From: Rhizobium acidisoli
GTDB lineage: Bacteria > Pseudomonadota > Alphaproteobacteria > Rhizobiales > Rhizobiaceae
NCBI RefSeq assembly: GCF_002531755.2
Contig: NZ_CP034998.1
Coordinates: 4,408,501-4,472,500 of the forward strand
Length of the DNA stretch: 64,000 nucleotides
Direction: 5' to 3'
Shown: positions 16,728 through 25,439 of the stretch, one piece after another
Layout: every line of letters starts with the position of its first letter
Numbering within the stretch: position 1 is the first letter of the stretch
Notes under the pieces: generated by a model
What the model saw: only the letters and a program-made list of their open reading frames with translations
What the model was told of the DNA's origin: nothing
The model's database searches: none
Program-made: the position numbers and the translations under genes

Positions 16728-18254
16728 TCACTCCTCCCACGAAACCCCGGACAGCACATTGGACGGCATCGGTTCGTTCTCCCACAACCCCTTCAGCTTT
16801 CCGTCCCAGACGCCGAGTTTCGGCATGACGAAGAGGTAGAGCGCCGGCACGTCCTCGGCGAGGATCTTCTGCGCCTCGCCATAGATCGCGTTCTGCGTGG
16901 CGGGATCGGCGGTCTCCTGGACCTTCTTCATCAGCGCGGTAAACACCGGGTTCTTGTAGTTGAAATAATAGGGATCGCGCCCGTAGATGTCGATGTCGAG
17001 CGGCTCGGCATGGGCGACGATCGTCATGTCGAAGTTACGGTCCTTCATGATATCCTGGACCCATTTTGCCGGAAACGCGGTCGGCTCGATATTCATCGTC
17101 ACGCCGATCTCGGCAAACATCGCCTGCATCACCTCGGCGCTGCGCGGCGCATAGGCCATCTGCGGCGACTTGATCGTGAAGGTGAAGCCGTTGGGATAGC
17201 CGGCTTCGGCAAGCAGCGCCTTCGCCTTGCCGATGTCGTAAGGCAGCACGCCGGTCATATCCTGATAGCCGGGATCGTTCGGCGTGTAGTGGCTGCCGAT
17301 CGGCGTGCCGAGGCCGGACCATGCGCCGTCGATCACCGTCTTGCGGTCGATCGCCATCATCAGCGCCTGGCGCACGCGTTTGTCGTCGAACGGCTTCCTG
17401 GCATTGTTCATGCCGGCGACGACTTTGAGCTCGGTATTGCCGATCCTGGTGACGAGCCTTGCATCGCCCTCGAAAGAACTCATCAGCTCCGGTGCGGCAA
17501 ATTCCGGAAAGGCATCGAGATCGCCGGATTTCAGCGCAGCCGCCTGCGCCTGCGGGTCGGCGATGAAGCGGAAGATCACCTTGTCGAGCTTGGCGGACGC
17601 AGCCTTGTTCCAGTAGTCGGCATTCTTTTCCAGTTCGACCTTGTCGCCCTTCGCCCAGCCGACGAATTTGAAGGGGCCGGTGCCGATCGGCGTCACCTTG
17701 TCGTCGGCAGCGGTCTTGGGCGCGACCATCACCGAAGCCGGCCAGCCGAGCCAGTAGATCAGGCTGCCGGTCGGCGCCGAAAGATGCAGCACCAGCGTTT
17801 CGGCATCGGGCGTATCGATCGAAGCGATCGAGGCGAAGAAGCGTTTCTGCGGATTGACCGAATCGGGTCCGCGGGCGCGGTCGAGCGTAAACTTGGCGCT
17901 GGCGGCATCGAAGACCTCGCCGTCATGGAATGTGACGCCGGTCTGCAGCTTGAACGTATAGGTCAGGCCGTCAGGCGAAATCTCCCAGCTTTTTGCCAGC
18001 TGCGGCTGGATCTTGCCGGCCTGGTCGATCGTCACCAGTCCCTCGAACACGTTCTGCCAGGTCACCTGGCCGATCGCCACCGGTGCTGCGATCGTCGGAT
18101 CGAGGCCGGTCGGCTCGACGCTCATGCCGAGAGTAAGGGTGGTCTTCGCTGCCTCGGCCGGCGCCATCGCCGCCATCATGAGTCCCGCCGCAAGCGCAGC
18201 CTTGAGAGAAAGCTGCCGGGCGAAGCGCGCCGGTACGAAGGAAACCTTGATCAT
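16728..18254 (-). CDS. Peptide ABC transporter substrate-binding protein (SBP_bac_5)
   Basis: The 508-residue exported protein has a signal peptide (about 1-34, LKAALAAGLMMAAMAPAEA). The family 5 solute-binding fold follows, with GLDPTIAAPVAIGQVTWQNVFEGL (about 47-70), SWEISPDGLTYTFKLQTGVTFHDG and RQALMMAIDRKTVIDG. It should bind oligopeptides, dipeptides or a related solute in the periplasm and deliver it to the DppB/DppC pair downstream. The ATG at 18254 is chosen because it places the signal peptide at the start; GGACAGG lies just upstream. Neighbouring peptidases favour a peptide ligand, but this fold also binds sugars and metal chelates. Confidence 0.9.
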   Translation of the reverse strand: MIKVSFVPARFARQLSLKAALAAGLMMAAMAPAEAAKTTLTLGMSVEPTGLDPTIAAPVAIGQVTWQNVFEGLVTIDQAGKIQPQLAKSWEISPDGLTYTFKLQTGVTFHDGEVFDAASAKFTLDRARGPDSVNPQKRFFASIASIDTPDAETLVLHLSAPTGSLIYWLGWPASVMVAPKTAADDKVTPIGTGPFKFVGWAKGDKVELEKNADYWNKAASAKLDKVIFRFIADPQAQAAALKSGDLDAFPEFAAPELMSSFEGDARLVTRIGNTELKVVAGMNNARKPFDDKRVRQALMMAIDRKTVIDGAWSGLGTPIGSHYTPNDPGYQDMTGVLPYDIGKAKALLAEAGYPNGFTFTIKSPQMAYAPRSAEVMQAMFAEIGVTMNIEPTAFPAKWVQDIMKDRNFDMTIVAHAEPLDIDIYGRDPYYFNYKNPVFTALMKKVQETADPATQNAIYGEAQKILAEDVPALYLFVMPKLGVWDGKLKGLWENEPMPSNVLSGVSWEE

Positions 18255-18393
18255 CCTGTCCCTGTCTGGCCGCGCATCGAGGCGAAGGCCCTTCATTATC
18301 AGACCGTGGCTGCGCAGCGCACACATTGTGACGATTTTTTCTGATCCGTGTAGCCGAAATAGCTACACAGGAAATCTGCTGCAAATGCAAGCG

Positions 18394-19302
18394 TCAGCCT
18401 TTAATCGCCGTGCGTTGGCGCATGAAGTTTTCGATGAAGTCGACCAGTGTCGCTGCCGCAAAAGAGAGTTGTCGGTCCGGGGCAACGCAGAGATCGACAT
18501 GGGTGCGAATGCCGGTCTTGCCGGCAAGTGGGATGGCGCGCAATTGGTCGGCTTCGATCTCGCGGCGAACGGCAAGCGCGGGCAGCAACGTCGCCGCAGC
18601 GCCGCTGAGCACGAGCTCTTTCAGCATTTCGATCGAACTCGTGACGAAAACAGGATCGAGATTCAATCCCTCCTTTTCGATCAGCGCGTCGAAGGCCTGA
18701 CGGAAGCCAAAGGAATGCTCCGGCAGCGCCAGTGGGTAGTCGGCAAGTTTCCTCAAGGAGATATCGGGCTGCGTCGCGGCCGGATGCTGCGGCGCGACGA
18801 TAAGATCATAAGCGATCTCGGAACGCAGCCGGACCTTGGTGCCTGACATGACCGGCGCAAACAGCGTCACGGCGATATCGGCCTCGGCGCTGCTGACGGC
18901 GTCGACGGCCTGCCGCGCGCTGCTGATCGTCACCGTGAAGCGCAGCTTCGGATATTTCAGGCTGAATTCCGCAAGCACCGGCGCCAGCAGGCTGGTCAGT
19001 GTGGCGCCATTGGCATAAATGCTGACATGGCCGTGTTGCAGACCCTTCAGGTCTTCGATCAGCTGCTGCACGTGATCGAGTTCGCGCAGCGTGCGGCCGG
19101 CGCGGGCGGCGAGCAGCTCGCCTGCGGCCGTCAGCTTGACGCCGCGGGAGCTGCGCTCGACCAGCGGTGCGCCGAAATGAGATTCGAGGTTTTCGATCTG
19201 CCGGCTGATTGCCGTCGGCGCGACATTGAGATTCTCGGCCGCCTGACGCATCGAATTGCTCCTGACCAGCTCGTCGAAATACATCAGTGCCCGGATCTGC
19301 AT
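18394..19302 (-). CDS. LysR family transcriptional regulator
   Basis: The 302-residue protein has an N-terminal winged HTH (about 1-60, with SMRQAAENLNVAPTAISRQIENLE) and a substrate-binding-like effector domain (about 90-295). It is co-directional with the binding protein gene downstream (139 bp gap) and follows the P1 peptidase gene (103 bp gap) on the same strand. The natural prediction is local control of the transporter and peptidase. The inducer cannot be inferred. Unlike many LysR genes, it is not divergent from its likely target. Confidence 0.92.
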   Translation of the reverse strand: MQIRALMYFDELVRSNSMRQAAENLNVAPTAISRQIENLESHFGAPLVERSSRGVKLTAAGELLAARAGRTLRELDHVQQLIEDLKGLQHGHVSIYANGATLTSLLAPVLAEFSLKYPKLRFTVTISSARQAVDAVSSAEADIAVTLFAPVMSGTKVRLRSEIAYDLIVAPQHPAATQPDISLRKLADYPLALPEHSFGFRQAFDALIEKEGLNLDPVFVTSSIEMLKELVLSGAAATLLPALAVRREIEADQLRAIPLAGKTGIRTHVDLCVAPDRQLSFAAATLVDFIENFMRQRTAIKG

Positions 19303-19405
19303 TCACGTCTCTCCGCCATGCCTGTTCGATGTGCCCATGCGTGTCCCGGTTAGGGGATAACGACATGCATGAAAACAACGCGTTTCAGCTTGCGACCCTA
19401 TTCAA

Positions 19406-20401
19406 TCAATGGCCGTCGGGATAGCGGTCGCGCCACGCCTTTTGCGCGCCCTCGGCCGGCAGCGCGGTGGCGGCGTAGACGCCGCGGGCGATCGCCCGCG
19501 CCATGACGATGGTGGCAAGATGGCAAAGCTCCATCAGGCTTGCCATGTCGTCTCGGCGATGCCTGGCCGTCGACGCGGCAAAAACCGTGTCGCCGTCGAG
19601 CGGCAGGTGCGCCGGCAGCAGCGCCCGGGCAAGACCGTCATGGCCGGCGAGCGAAAGCCGGTGCGCCTCGGCCTTGGTCAGCTGCGCGTCGGTCACCACC
19701 GCGCCGATCGTCGTCGCCGGCCCGTTCATGCCCTTGAGCCGCATCCTGTGGTCGGCGATCGCAGGCATGCCGAGCCCGCCGAATTCTGTGTCTTTTTCGA
19801 AGGGGGCCGCCCAGAAATGCGGCCCGTCGCCGATCGTTGCCGAGCCGAGCGCATTGACGGCGACGATTGCCGCGACACGATGGCCGGCGCTGCTGACGGC
19901 GCTGGCCGAGCCGAGCCCGCCTTTGAAGGTGGCCGTCGTCGCCCCTGTGCCGGCCCCCGTGGTGCCGAGCGTGAATGTGCCCTTGGCGGCGGCCTTCAGC
20001 GCGGCATAACCCATGTCGCGGTAGGGCGAGTGCAGCCCCCAATCCTTGTCGCCGCCGTTCAGCAGATCCATCAGGATCGCCTGCGGCACGATCGGTATGC
20101 GCACCGGCCCGACAGCGAAGCCGCGGCCGAGTTCGCGCAATCCGGCCTGCACGCCGCCGGCGGCATCCAGCCCGAAAGCCGAGCCGCCGGAAAGCACGAA
20201 GGCATCGACGGCGTTGACGGTCATCGACGGGTCGAGCAGACCGGTGTCGCGCCCGCCCGGCGCACCGCCGAGCACCGTGCCGGATGCGACGGCCGGCGCA
20301 TCGAAGACGATGACCGTGACGCCGGAACCGAGCGCAAGGTCGGTCGCATGGCCGACGGAAACGCCGTCGATATCGGTGATGAGGTTGAGAAGATCGGGCA
20401 A
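19406..20401 (-). CDS. P1 family peptidase (DmpA/S58-like)
   Basis: The 331-residue protein starts ITDIDGVSVGHATDLALGSGVTVIVFD and contains VLSGGSAFGLDAAGGVQ (about 70-86). It also has a GTTGAGTGATTATFKGGLGS-like segment (about 148-166) ending in the likely autoproteolytic boundary region. These are hallmarks of the DmpA/BapA N-terminal-nucleophile aminopeptidases, which self-cleave and hydrolyse N-terminal L- or D-Ala and beta-peptides. It is cytoplasmic by sequence. It lies upstream of the LysR and peptide-importer genes on the same strand, so use of imported peptides is plausible. Substrate not determinable. Confidence 0.9.
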   Translation of the reverse strand: MPDLLNLITDIDGVSVGHATDLALGSGVTVIVFDAPAVASGTVLGGAPGGRDTGLLDPSMTVNAVDAFVLSGGSAFGLDAAGGVQAGLRELGRGFAVGPVRIPIVPQAILMDLLNGGDKDWGLHSPYRDMGYAALKAAAKGTFTLGTTGAGTGATTATFKGGLGSASAVSSAGHRVAAIVAVNALGSATIGDGPHFWAAPFEKDTEFGGLGMPAIADHRMRLKGMNGPATTIGAVVTDAQLTKAEAHRLSLAGHDGLARALLPAHLPLDGDTVFAASTARHRRDDMASLMELCHLATIVMARAIARGVYAATALPAEGAQKAWRDRYPDGH

Positions 20402-20451
20402 GGGCGGATCCTTATGCGGATAGGCCGCCGATAGGACTGCAATTGCTCTTA

Positions 20452-20486
20452 AAAAACAAGACCGGCCCCAAATGGCGGGACCGGTC
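20452..20486 (-). terminator. Rho-independent terminator of the 64-residue protein gene
   Basis: Read on the minus strand, a 10-bp stem (arms 20477-20486 and 20460-20469, one G-U pair) with a 7-nt loop is followed by TTGTTTTTT. It lies just after the stop of the small gene at 20529 and before the P1 peptidase gene, separating the two transcripts. Confidence 0.8.
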
Positions 20487-20528
20487 GGACATCGAAAAAA
20501 GCCGTGAATGCGATGCCGGCCTCATGCC

Positions 20529-20723
20529 TCAGGCATGAAGCGGCTTCGGATGACGGCGGGTCATCAGATCGTGGATAGCCAGCCGCACCTCGTCAGGCGA
20601 GCCGAAACGCTGCTCGTCGAGGTCGTGGACATGAAATTTCACGGCGATGAACTTCAGCCGGTCTTCATCGGGAATGACGATCCCGACGGGAACGCCTGCA
20701 TATTCGATAACTTGCTTCTTCAT
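20529..20723 (-). CDS. Small conserved-looking protein of unknown function
   Basis: A 64-residue protein, starting MKKQVIEYAGVPVGIVIPDE, with an AGGAG ribosome site about 8 nt upstream and a strong terminator 43 bp past its stop. These signals indicate a genuine monocistronic gene. The sequence combines a short beta-rich N-terminal half with a His-rich acidic middle (KFHVHDLDEQRF) and a C-terminal SPDEVRLAIHDLMTRR helix. I do not recognise the family. An open frame continues 27 codons further upstream, but the ribosome site supports the ATG at 20723. Confidence 0.7.
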   Translation of the reverse strand: MKKQVIEYAGVPVGIVIPDEDRLKFIAVKFHVHDLDEQRFGSPDEVRLAIHDLMTRRHPKPLHA

Positions 20724-21240
20724 AGATAGAACTCCTGCCGCGCGACATGCGCAGCCATGGCGAATTGACTTGTCTGGTACCGTTGAAAGGAGGACGAACG
20801 TCACATTCGACAGTTCGGGCGGGAGAGGGCGCCCGGACGGTCATTGCCAAGCGCAGATCGCCCAAGGTCGGCGAGAATATCGATGTCTATCATGCTCGTC
20901 CCTTGTGTTGGCGTTGCACTTGAGAGGTCCCGGAAGAGCCCGGGGCCGGCGATGGCTGCCACTGATAAATCTACTAACCTGGTAGAGATTACCCTGCAGC
21001 CTGTCAGAAACATATTCCGAAACGTGTCAAAATATCGACGATCCGAAAAAATTCATTCCATCCTGATCGAACTTATAGAAAGAAACATATCAGCTCTTCG
21101 TAAAATTCGCATGACAGAATCGAAACTCTTTCGACCGCCGCAGCAGAGATAGGAAGCCCGGCTGATTCAGGCAATGGGCCGTTTCATTAAAAATCGAAGT
21201 ACCTTGAAATGACCGATTTGGTTAAGACGGCAAGACCCTG
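20724..21240. other. Gene-poor interval between the small protein and the fusion gene
   Basis: This 517-bp interval holds no confident gene. A possible 30-codon minus-strand frame starting MIDIDILADLGRSALGNDRP at about 20893 has an AAGGGA-like ribosome site, but nothing else supports it. A short inverted repeat, TCTAC-N7-GTAGA, lies near 20970. From about 20990 to 21240 the sequence turns AT-rich, unlike the flanking genes, consistent with promoter DNA or the remnant of a degraded gene. Confidence 0.4.
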
Positions 21241-24162
21241 TCACCAGCCTTCATCGAGCACCTTTTCCAGCATGTCCGCGAAGAAATCCGCGCTTTCGAT
21301 GCTGAGGCAGAGGGGTGGTTTGATCTTCAGCACATTTTGGTGATCGCCGGTCGGCTGCATGATGACGCCGAGGGTCAGCAACCGCTCGCAGATCGCCGCC
21401 GTCTCTTCGGTCGCCGGCTCCAGCGTCGTTCTGTCGCGGACGAATTCGAGCCCGAGATAGAGCCCCATGCCGTGCACGGCGCCGGCGATCGGATGGCGGT
21501 CGATCAGCGCGGCAAGCCGCGCCTTCAGATGATCGCCGACCTCTCGCGCATTTTCCTGCAGCTTTTCCTCGGCCATGATGTCGAGGACCGTCATGCCGGC
21601 GACGCAACTGACCGGGCTGCCGCCGGTGGAGGAAAAGAACGTGCCCTCCTTCTCCAGCGACCCGGCGATTTCCCGGGTGGTGATGACCGCGCCGAGCGGA
21701 TGGCCGTTGCCCATGCCCTTGGCGATGGTGATGATGTCGGGCACGACCCCTTGCTGTTCGAAGCCCCAGAAATAATGGCCGAGCCTGCCATAACCGACCT
21801 GCACTTCATCGGCGATGCAGAGGCCGCCGCGGGCGCGCACCTGCGCATAGACCTGACCGAGATAGCCGTCCGGCAGCGGAATGCCGCCGGCATTGCCGTA
21901 GACCGATTCGCAGATGAAGCCGGCAAGGCCCTCGCCGCCGGCGTCGATCGCCTCCAACACCGGCGTTATCGCGCCGAGATAGCCGGCCGCCGTATCGGGA
22001 CCGCGGAATGCGCCGCGATAGGTATTCGGCGACGCGACGGCATGCACCCAGTCCGGCCGGGTGGTCAGAGCCTCAGGATTGTCGGCGATCGAGGTGGAGA
22101 CGGCGTCACTTGCCGAAGACCAGCCATGATAGGCTTCGAGCAGGCAAAGCATGTTGCGCGCGCCGCTATGAGCCTGCGCCAGCCGGATCGCCAGATCGTT
22201 CGCCTCCGAGCCGCTGTTGACCAGGAAGACCGTATCGAGCCCGTCGGGCGAAAGTGCTGCGAGCCGCTCGGAAAATTCCGCGATCGCGGCATAGTGAAAG
22301 CGCGAGTTGGTGTTGAGCCGCAGCCACTGGGCACTGATCGCCGCCGCAAGCCTGGGATGGCCATGGCCGAGAATGGAGACGTTGTTGACCATGTCGAGAT
22401 AGGCGCGGCCCTCGACATCGAACAGATGCTCCTTCCAGCCGCGCTCGATCTGCGGCGGCGCCGCGTAATAATTCTTCTGCGCTCCTGCCAGATGTGTCTG
22501 CCGCCTGGCAAACAGCTCGGCGGTTTCCGGTTTTGGCGCATCGGCTCCTGGGCCGAGAAGCAAGGAGGGAGAAGGGCAGAGCACCGACCAGGCCGCCGCC
22601 TCGCGCGGTGTGGCAAAGAGCGGCGGCTCGAGCCCGGCGACGCGGCAAAGCTGGGCGCGCAGCCCGCCAAGCGACGAAGCCTCGCCGACGACCGTGCCCA
22701 GCGCGTCGCCGCTGGCAAGCTCGGCGCCATCCTCCACCGAGAGGTCGAGCCCGTCGAGGTGCAGGGTCATGCCGTCGCCGGTCAGTGTCAGATGCTGGTC
22801 CTTCCAGCCGATGCGGCCGGCAAAGGGCGCTGCGACCGCGCTGCCGGCGGCAAGGCATATATCGATATGCAGAGCGCAGGTCGCCTGTCTTCCGGCGGTT
22901 CCCGCCCGGGAAAGCCGATATTCGCCGTAGCGCGTCGCTGCCGTGCCGTTCTCGGTCGCAGCGCGGGCAAGCAGCCGCCAATCCATGTCGGCATTCAGCC
23001 AGTTGCCGGCGGAAAAATGCGAGCTCCGCACCCCGAGATCGACATAGGCGATCCCGGCGGGATCGATGTCGGGCAGCAGCGGCAGCCATTCCGATGTTTC
23101 CGGGGCGGCGACATCGCCGCCAGCGGCCTGGAGGATTGCTGCTTCCATCAATTCGAAGGGAACCGACATCGCCGTATCGAAGATCGCCCGCTCGCGATCG
23201 AGATTGCCGCGGACATAGTCGTTGTCGGGATCGACCGAAATCTGCTGCTCGCTGCTGGCGACGAGAATGACCGCGCGGGCGACGATCAATGGCCAGAGCG
23301 CCTTCAACTCCTCCTCGGTCAGCGGATAGATCGCCTGATAGGCCGTGACGGCCGGCAGGATATGAAAGGGGTCGCCCTCGGCATGATGCAGCAGCGAGGC
23401 GCAGGTGACGGCGAGGTCGCCGACCAGCCAGCCGCGGATGATGTCGCCGAAATCGATCACTCCATGGGGGATGATATGGCCATGGGCACTGCGATGACCG
23501 ACGACATTGTCTCCGGTGACGTCGTGATGCACCGCCTGCAGCCGAAGCGACGGCGCCAAGGGCTGGATGCGGCGAACGGCCATCACCATGGTCTTGGCGA
23601 TCCGGTCGCGCGCGGCACTGTCGGTGATGGCGGAAAGCAGCTGCACCGCGACCGGCCCGGCCCGCCGCAGATCCCATTGCAGGCTGCGGTCGAGACCGGG
23701 ATGGTTGAAATCGGCAAGCGCCTGCGCCAGCTTGGCGCAGAGGGCGCCGAGCGCCGCAACGGAAGCCGGCGCCAGGTAGGTCAGTTCCGTCAGCCCCTGA
23801 CCTTCCAGATATTCCAGCAGCCGGACCTGATAGCCCTGCCCGCGCACCGTCAGCACGACGATCTCCCGCCCCTCGTTGCTGGCGATCACATTGGGAACCC
23901 GTGGCGCATCCTGTTTGCTCTTGAGGTGATGGATCGCGGCATTCTGCGCTTCGAGTTCGCGGGTCTCGTAGGCGGCATGGCAGATCTTCAGGACGTAGCG
24001 GCCGCGATCGCTATCGACGCGGTAGTTCCGATCCTGCTGACTGCCGAGTTCGGCGATGGTGCCTGACAGGCTGTAATGGGCAAGAAGGATCTCTTCCGCG
24101 TCGGCAACGGTCACGTTGGGACGCGGCAGCGACATGCGATCAACAAGCGCGTCGTCGGTCAT
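21241..24162 (-). CDS. Trifunctional-looking fusion: APH-type kinase, M23-like domain, class III aminotransferase
   Basis: The 973-residue protein has three parts. First is an APH/choline-kinase fold (about 20-330) with catalytic VHHDVTGDNVVG and VIDFGD. Second is a peptidase-M23-like beta domain (about 385-510, with VAAPFAGRIGW and LHLDGLDL) that appears to lack the full zinc-binding set. Third is a PLP fold-type I class III aminotransferase (about 540-970) with NSGSEANDLAIRLA, IADEVQVGYGRLG and the lysine motif AKGMGNGHPLGAV. Homologues of its kinase and PLP parts in animals act on hydroxylysine or phosphoethanolamine as kinase and phospho-lyase. I infer phosphorylation of an amino alcohol followed by elimination. 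The start has a GGGAGGGG ribosome site. It lies 118 bp downstream of purU. Confidence 0.87.
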   Translation of the reverse strand: MTDDALVDRMSLPRPNVTVADAEEILLAHYSLSGTIAELGSQQDRNYRVDSDRGRYVLKICHAAYETRELEAQNAAIHHLKSKQDAPRVPNVIASNEGREIVVLTVRGQGYQVRLLEYLEGQGLTELTYLAPASVAALGALCAKLAQALADFNHPGLDRSLQWDLRRAGPVAVQLLSAITDSAARDRIAKTMVMAVRRIQPLAPSLRLQAVHHDVTGDNVVGHRSAHGHIIPHGVIDFGDIIRGWLVGDLAVTCASLLHHAEGDPFHILPAVTAYQAIYPLTEEELKALWPLIVARAVILVASSEQQISVDPDNDYVRGNLDRERAIFDTAMSVPFELMEAAILQAAGGDVAAPETSEWLPLLPDIDPAGIAYVDLGVRSSHFSAGNWLNADMDWRLLARAATENGTAATRYGEYRLSRAGTAGRQATCALHIDICLAAGSAVAAPFAGRIGWKDQHLTLTGDGMTLHLDGLDLSVEDGAELASGDALGTVVGEASSLGGLRAQLCRVAGLEPPLFATPREAAAWSVLCPSPSLLLGPGADAPKPETAELFARRQTHLAGAQKNYYAAPPQIERGWKEHLFDVEGRAYLDMVNNVSILGHGHPRLAAAISAQWLRLNTNSRFHYAAIAEFSERLAALSPDGLDTVFLVNSGSEANDLAIRLAQAHSGARNMLCLLEAYHGWSSASDAVSTSIADNPEALTTRPDWVHAVASPNTYRGAFRGPDTAAGYLGAITPVLEAIDAGGEGLAGFICESVYGNAGGIPLPDGYLGQVYAQVRARGGLCIADEVQVGYGRLGHYFWGFEQQGVVPDIITIAKGMGNGHPLGAVITTREIAGSLEKEGTFFSSTGGSPVSCVAGMTVLDIMAEEKLQENAREVGDHLKARLAALIDRHPIAGAVHGMGLYLGLEFVRDRTTLEPATEETAAICERLLTLGVIMQPTGDHQNVLKIKPPLCLSIESADFFADMLEKVLDEGW

Positions 24163-24220
24163 GACACCCCTCCCGCAGCATGATTCGATTACCTATTGAA
24201 GACGATAATCAAATACTTGC

Positions 24221-24256
24221 TGCTGGCAGGCAACGGGAGATTGTCGTCTGCCAGCA
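24221..24256 (-). repeat. Hairpin downstream of purU
   Basis: TGCTGGCAG (24221-24229) and CTGCCAGCA (24248-24256) form a 9-bp stem with an 18-nt loop, 24 bp past the purU stop. No T-run follows on the purU strand, so it may be an mRNA stabiliser or weak terminator before the kinase/aminotransferase gene. Confidence 0.45.
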
Positions 24257-24280
24257 AAAGAGATGTGGTTTCGACCGCGT

Positions 24281-25165
24281 TCAACCCATGCGTTCGGAGG
24301 CGTAGCTGCCGGGGCTTGCCGGGAAGACCACGGTTCGATTGCCGTTGATGAAGGTGCGGTGGTGGATATGGGCGTGGATGGCCCGGGCCAGCACCTGGCT
24401 TTCGACGTCGCGGCCGATCGAGACGTAGTCGTCCGGCGACTGCGCATGGGTGATGCGGGCCGTGTCCTGCTCGATGATCGGGCCTTCGTCGAGATCGGCG
24501 GTGACGTAATGGGCGGTTGCCCCGATCAGTTTGACGCCGCGGCCATAGGCCTGCTTGTAGGGGTTGGCGCCCTTGAAGCTCGGCAGGAAGGAATGGTGGA
24601 TGTTGATGATCTTGCCCGACATCTTCTGGCACATCTCGTCCGACAGGATCTGCATGTAGCGGGCAAGCACGATCAGCTCGGTGCCGGTCTGCTCGGCCAC
24701 CTCCATGATATGGGCTTCGGCCTGCACCTTGTTGGCCTTGGTGACCGGAATATGGTGGAAGGGGATGTCGTGGTTGACCACGACCTTCTGATAGTCGAAA
24801 TGGTTGGAGACGACGCCGACGATATCGATCGGCAGGGCGCCGATCTTCCAGCGGTAGAGCAGGTCGTTGAGACAATGGCCGAAGCGCGACACCATCAGCA
24901 GCACCTTCATGCGGCTTTCGCTGTCGTGGAATTCGTATTCCATCGAAAAGGGTGCGGCGACGGCGGCAAAATCGGCGCCGATCTCCGAGCCGGACAGGCC
25001 TTCTTCAGAGATGAAGGAGACGCGCATGAAGAACTTGCCGGTATCGAGATCGTCGAACTGGCTGGAGTCGATGATGTTGCAACCCTTGTCGGCCAGATAG
25101 CTCGAAATCGCCGCCACGATGCCGCGCGTCGATTTGCAGGATACCGTCAATACATAGCTTTTCAT
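24281..25165 (-). CDS. purU: Formyltetrahydrofolate deformylase
   Basis: The 294-residue protein has an N-terminal ACT domain (about 1-80, SCKSTRGIVAAISSYLADKGCNIID). The formyltransferase-fold hydrolase domain follows (about 90-285), containing LARYMQILSD, NIHHSFLPSFKGANPY and the catalytic-Asp region DEGPIIEQD. It hydrolyses 10-formyl-THF to formate and THF, balancing one-carbon pools. Length and motifs match PurU well. The gene precedes the kinase/aminotransferase fusion on the same strand, which could tie one-carbon balance to amino-alcohol or amino-acid catabolism, but that is inference. Confidence 0.95.
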   Translation of the reverse strand: MKSYVLTVSCKSTRGIVAAISSYLADKGCNIIDSSQFDDLDTGKFFMRVSFISEEGLSGSEIGADFAAVAAPFSMEYEFHDSESRMKVLLMVSRFGHCLNDLLYRWKIGALPIDIVGVVSNHFDYQKVVVNHDIPFHHIPVTKANKVQAEAHIMEVAEQTGTELIVLARYMQILSDEMCQKMSGKIINIHHSFLPSFKGANPYKQAYGRGVKLIGATAHYVTADLDEGPIIEQDTARITHAQSPDDYVSIGRDVESQVLARAIHAHIHHRTFINGNRTVVFPASPGSYASERMG

Positions 25166-25315
25166 GTCTCTCCCTCTTCCCTCTTCAAGGCCGCGGCCGT
25201 GCTTAGATCAAAGCCTGGGCCGCGAACAGGCCGGTGCGCTTTCATTCATGCGACAAATTGCAAGATGACCCATCATGTTTGTGCAAGTTCTCTCGCTTCC
25301 GGGTCTTCATGTCTC

Positions 25316-25360
25316 GCCTGTCGTTATCGCAAAACCGCTGCACAGTTTTGCGCGACAGGC
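25316..25360. repeat. Dispersed palindromic element, copy B (nested hairpin)
   Basis: Outer arms GCCTGTCG (25316-25323) and CGACAGGC (25353-25360) enclose inner arms GCAAAAC (25329-25335) and GTTTTGC (25345-25351). The inner part is nearly the reverse complement of the element at 6491-6516. It sits between purU and the acyltransferase gene, downstream of one and upstream of the other. Confidence 0.65.
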
Positions 25361-25439
25361 CTTAGCTTAGGAGAAGTTACGCAAAAAACTGTGCCGCCAG
25401 CGCCGTGGGCATGCGTATTCTCGCCTTCGATGGGCGAAG

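Noticed and set aside
16557..18344. Plus-strand frame of about 595 codons
   Set aside because: Antisense to the substrate-binding protein gene, and it runs through the palindromic repeat.
21337..24066. Long plus-strand open frame of about 900 codons
   Set aside because: It is antisense to the 973-residue fusion gene, has Arg/His/Gly-rich composition typical of GC-rich antisense frames, and shows no family motif.
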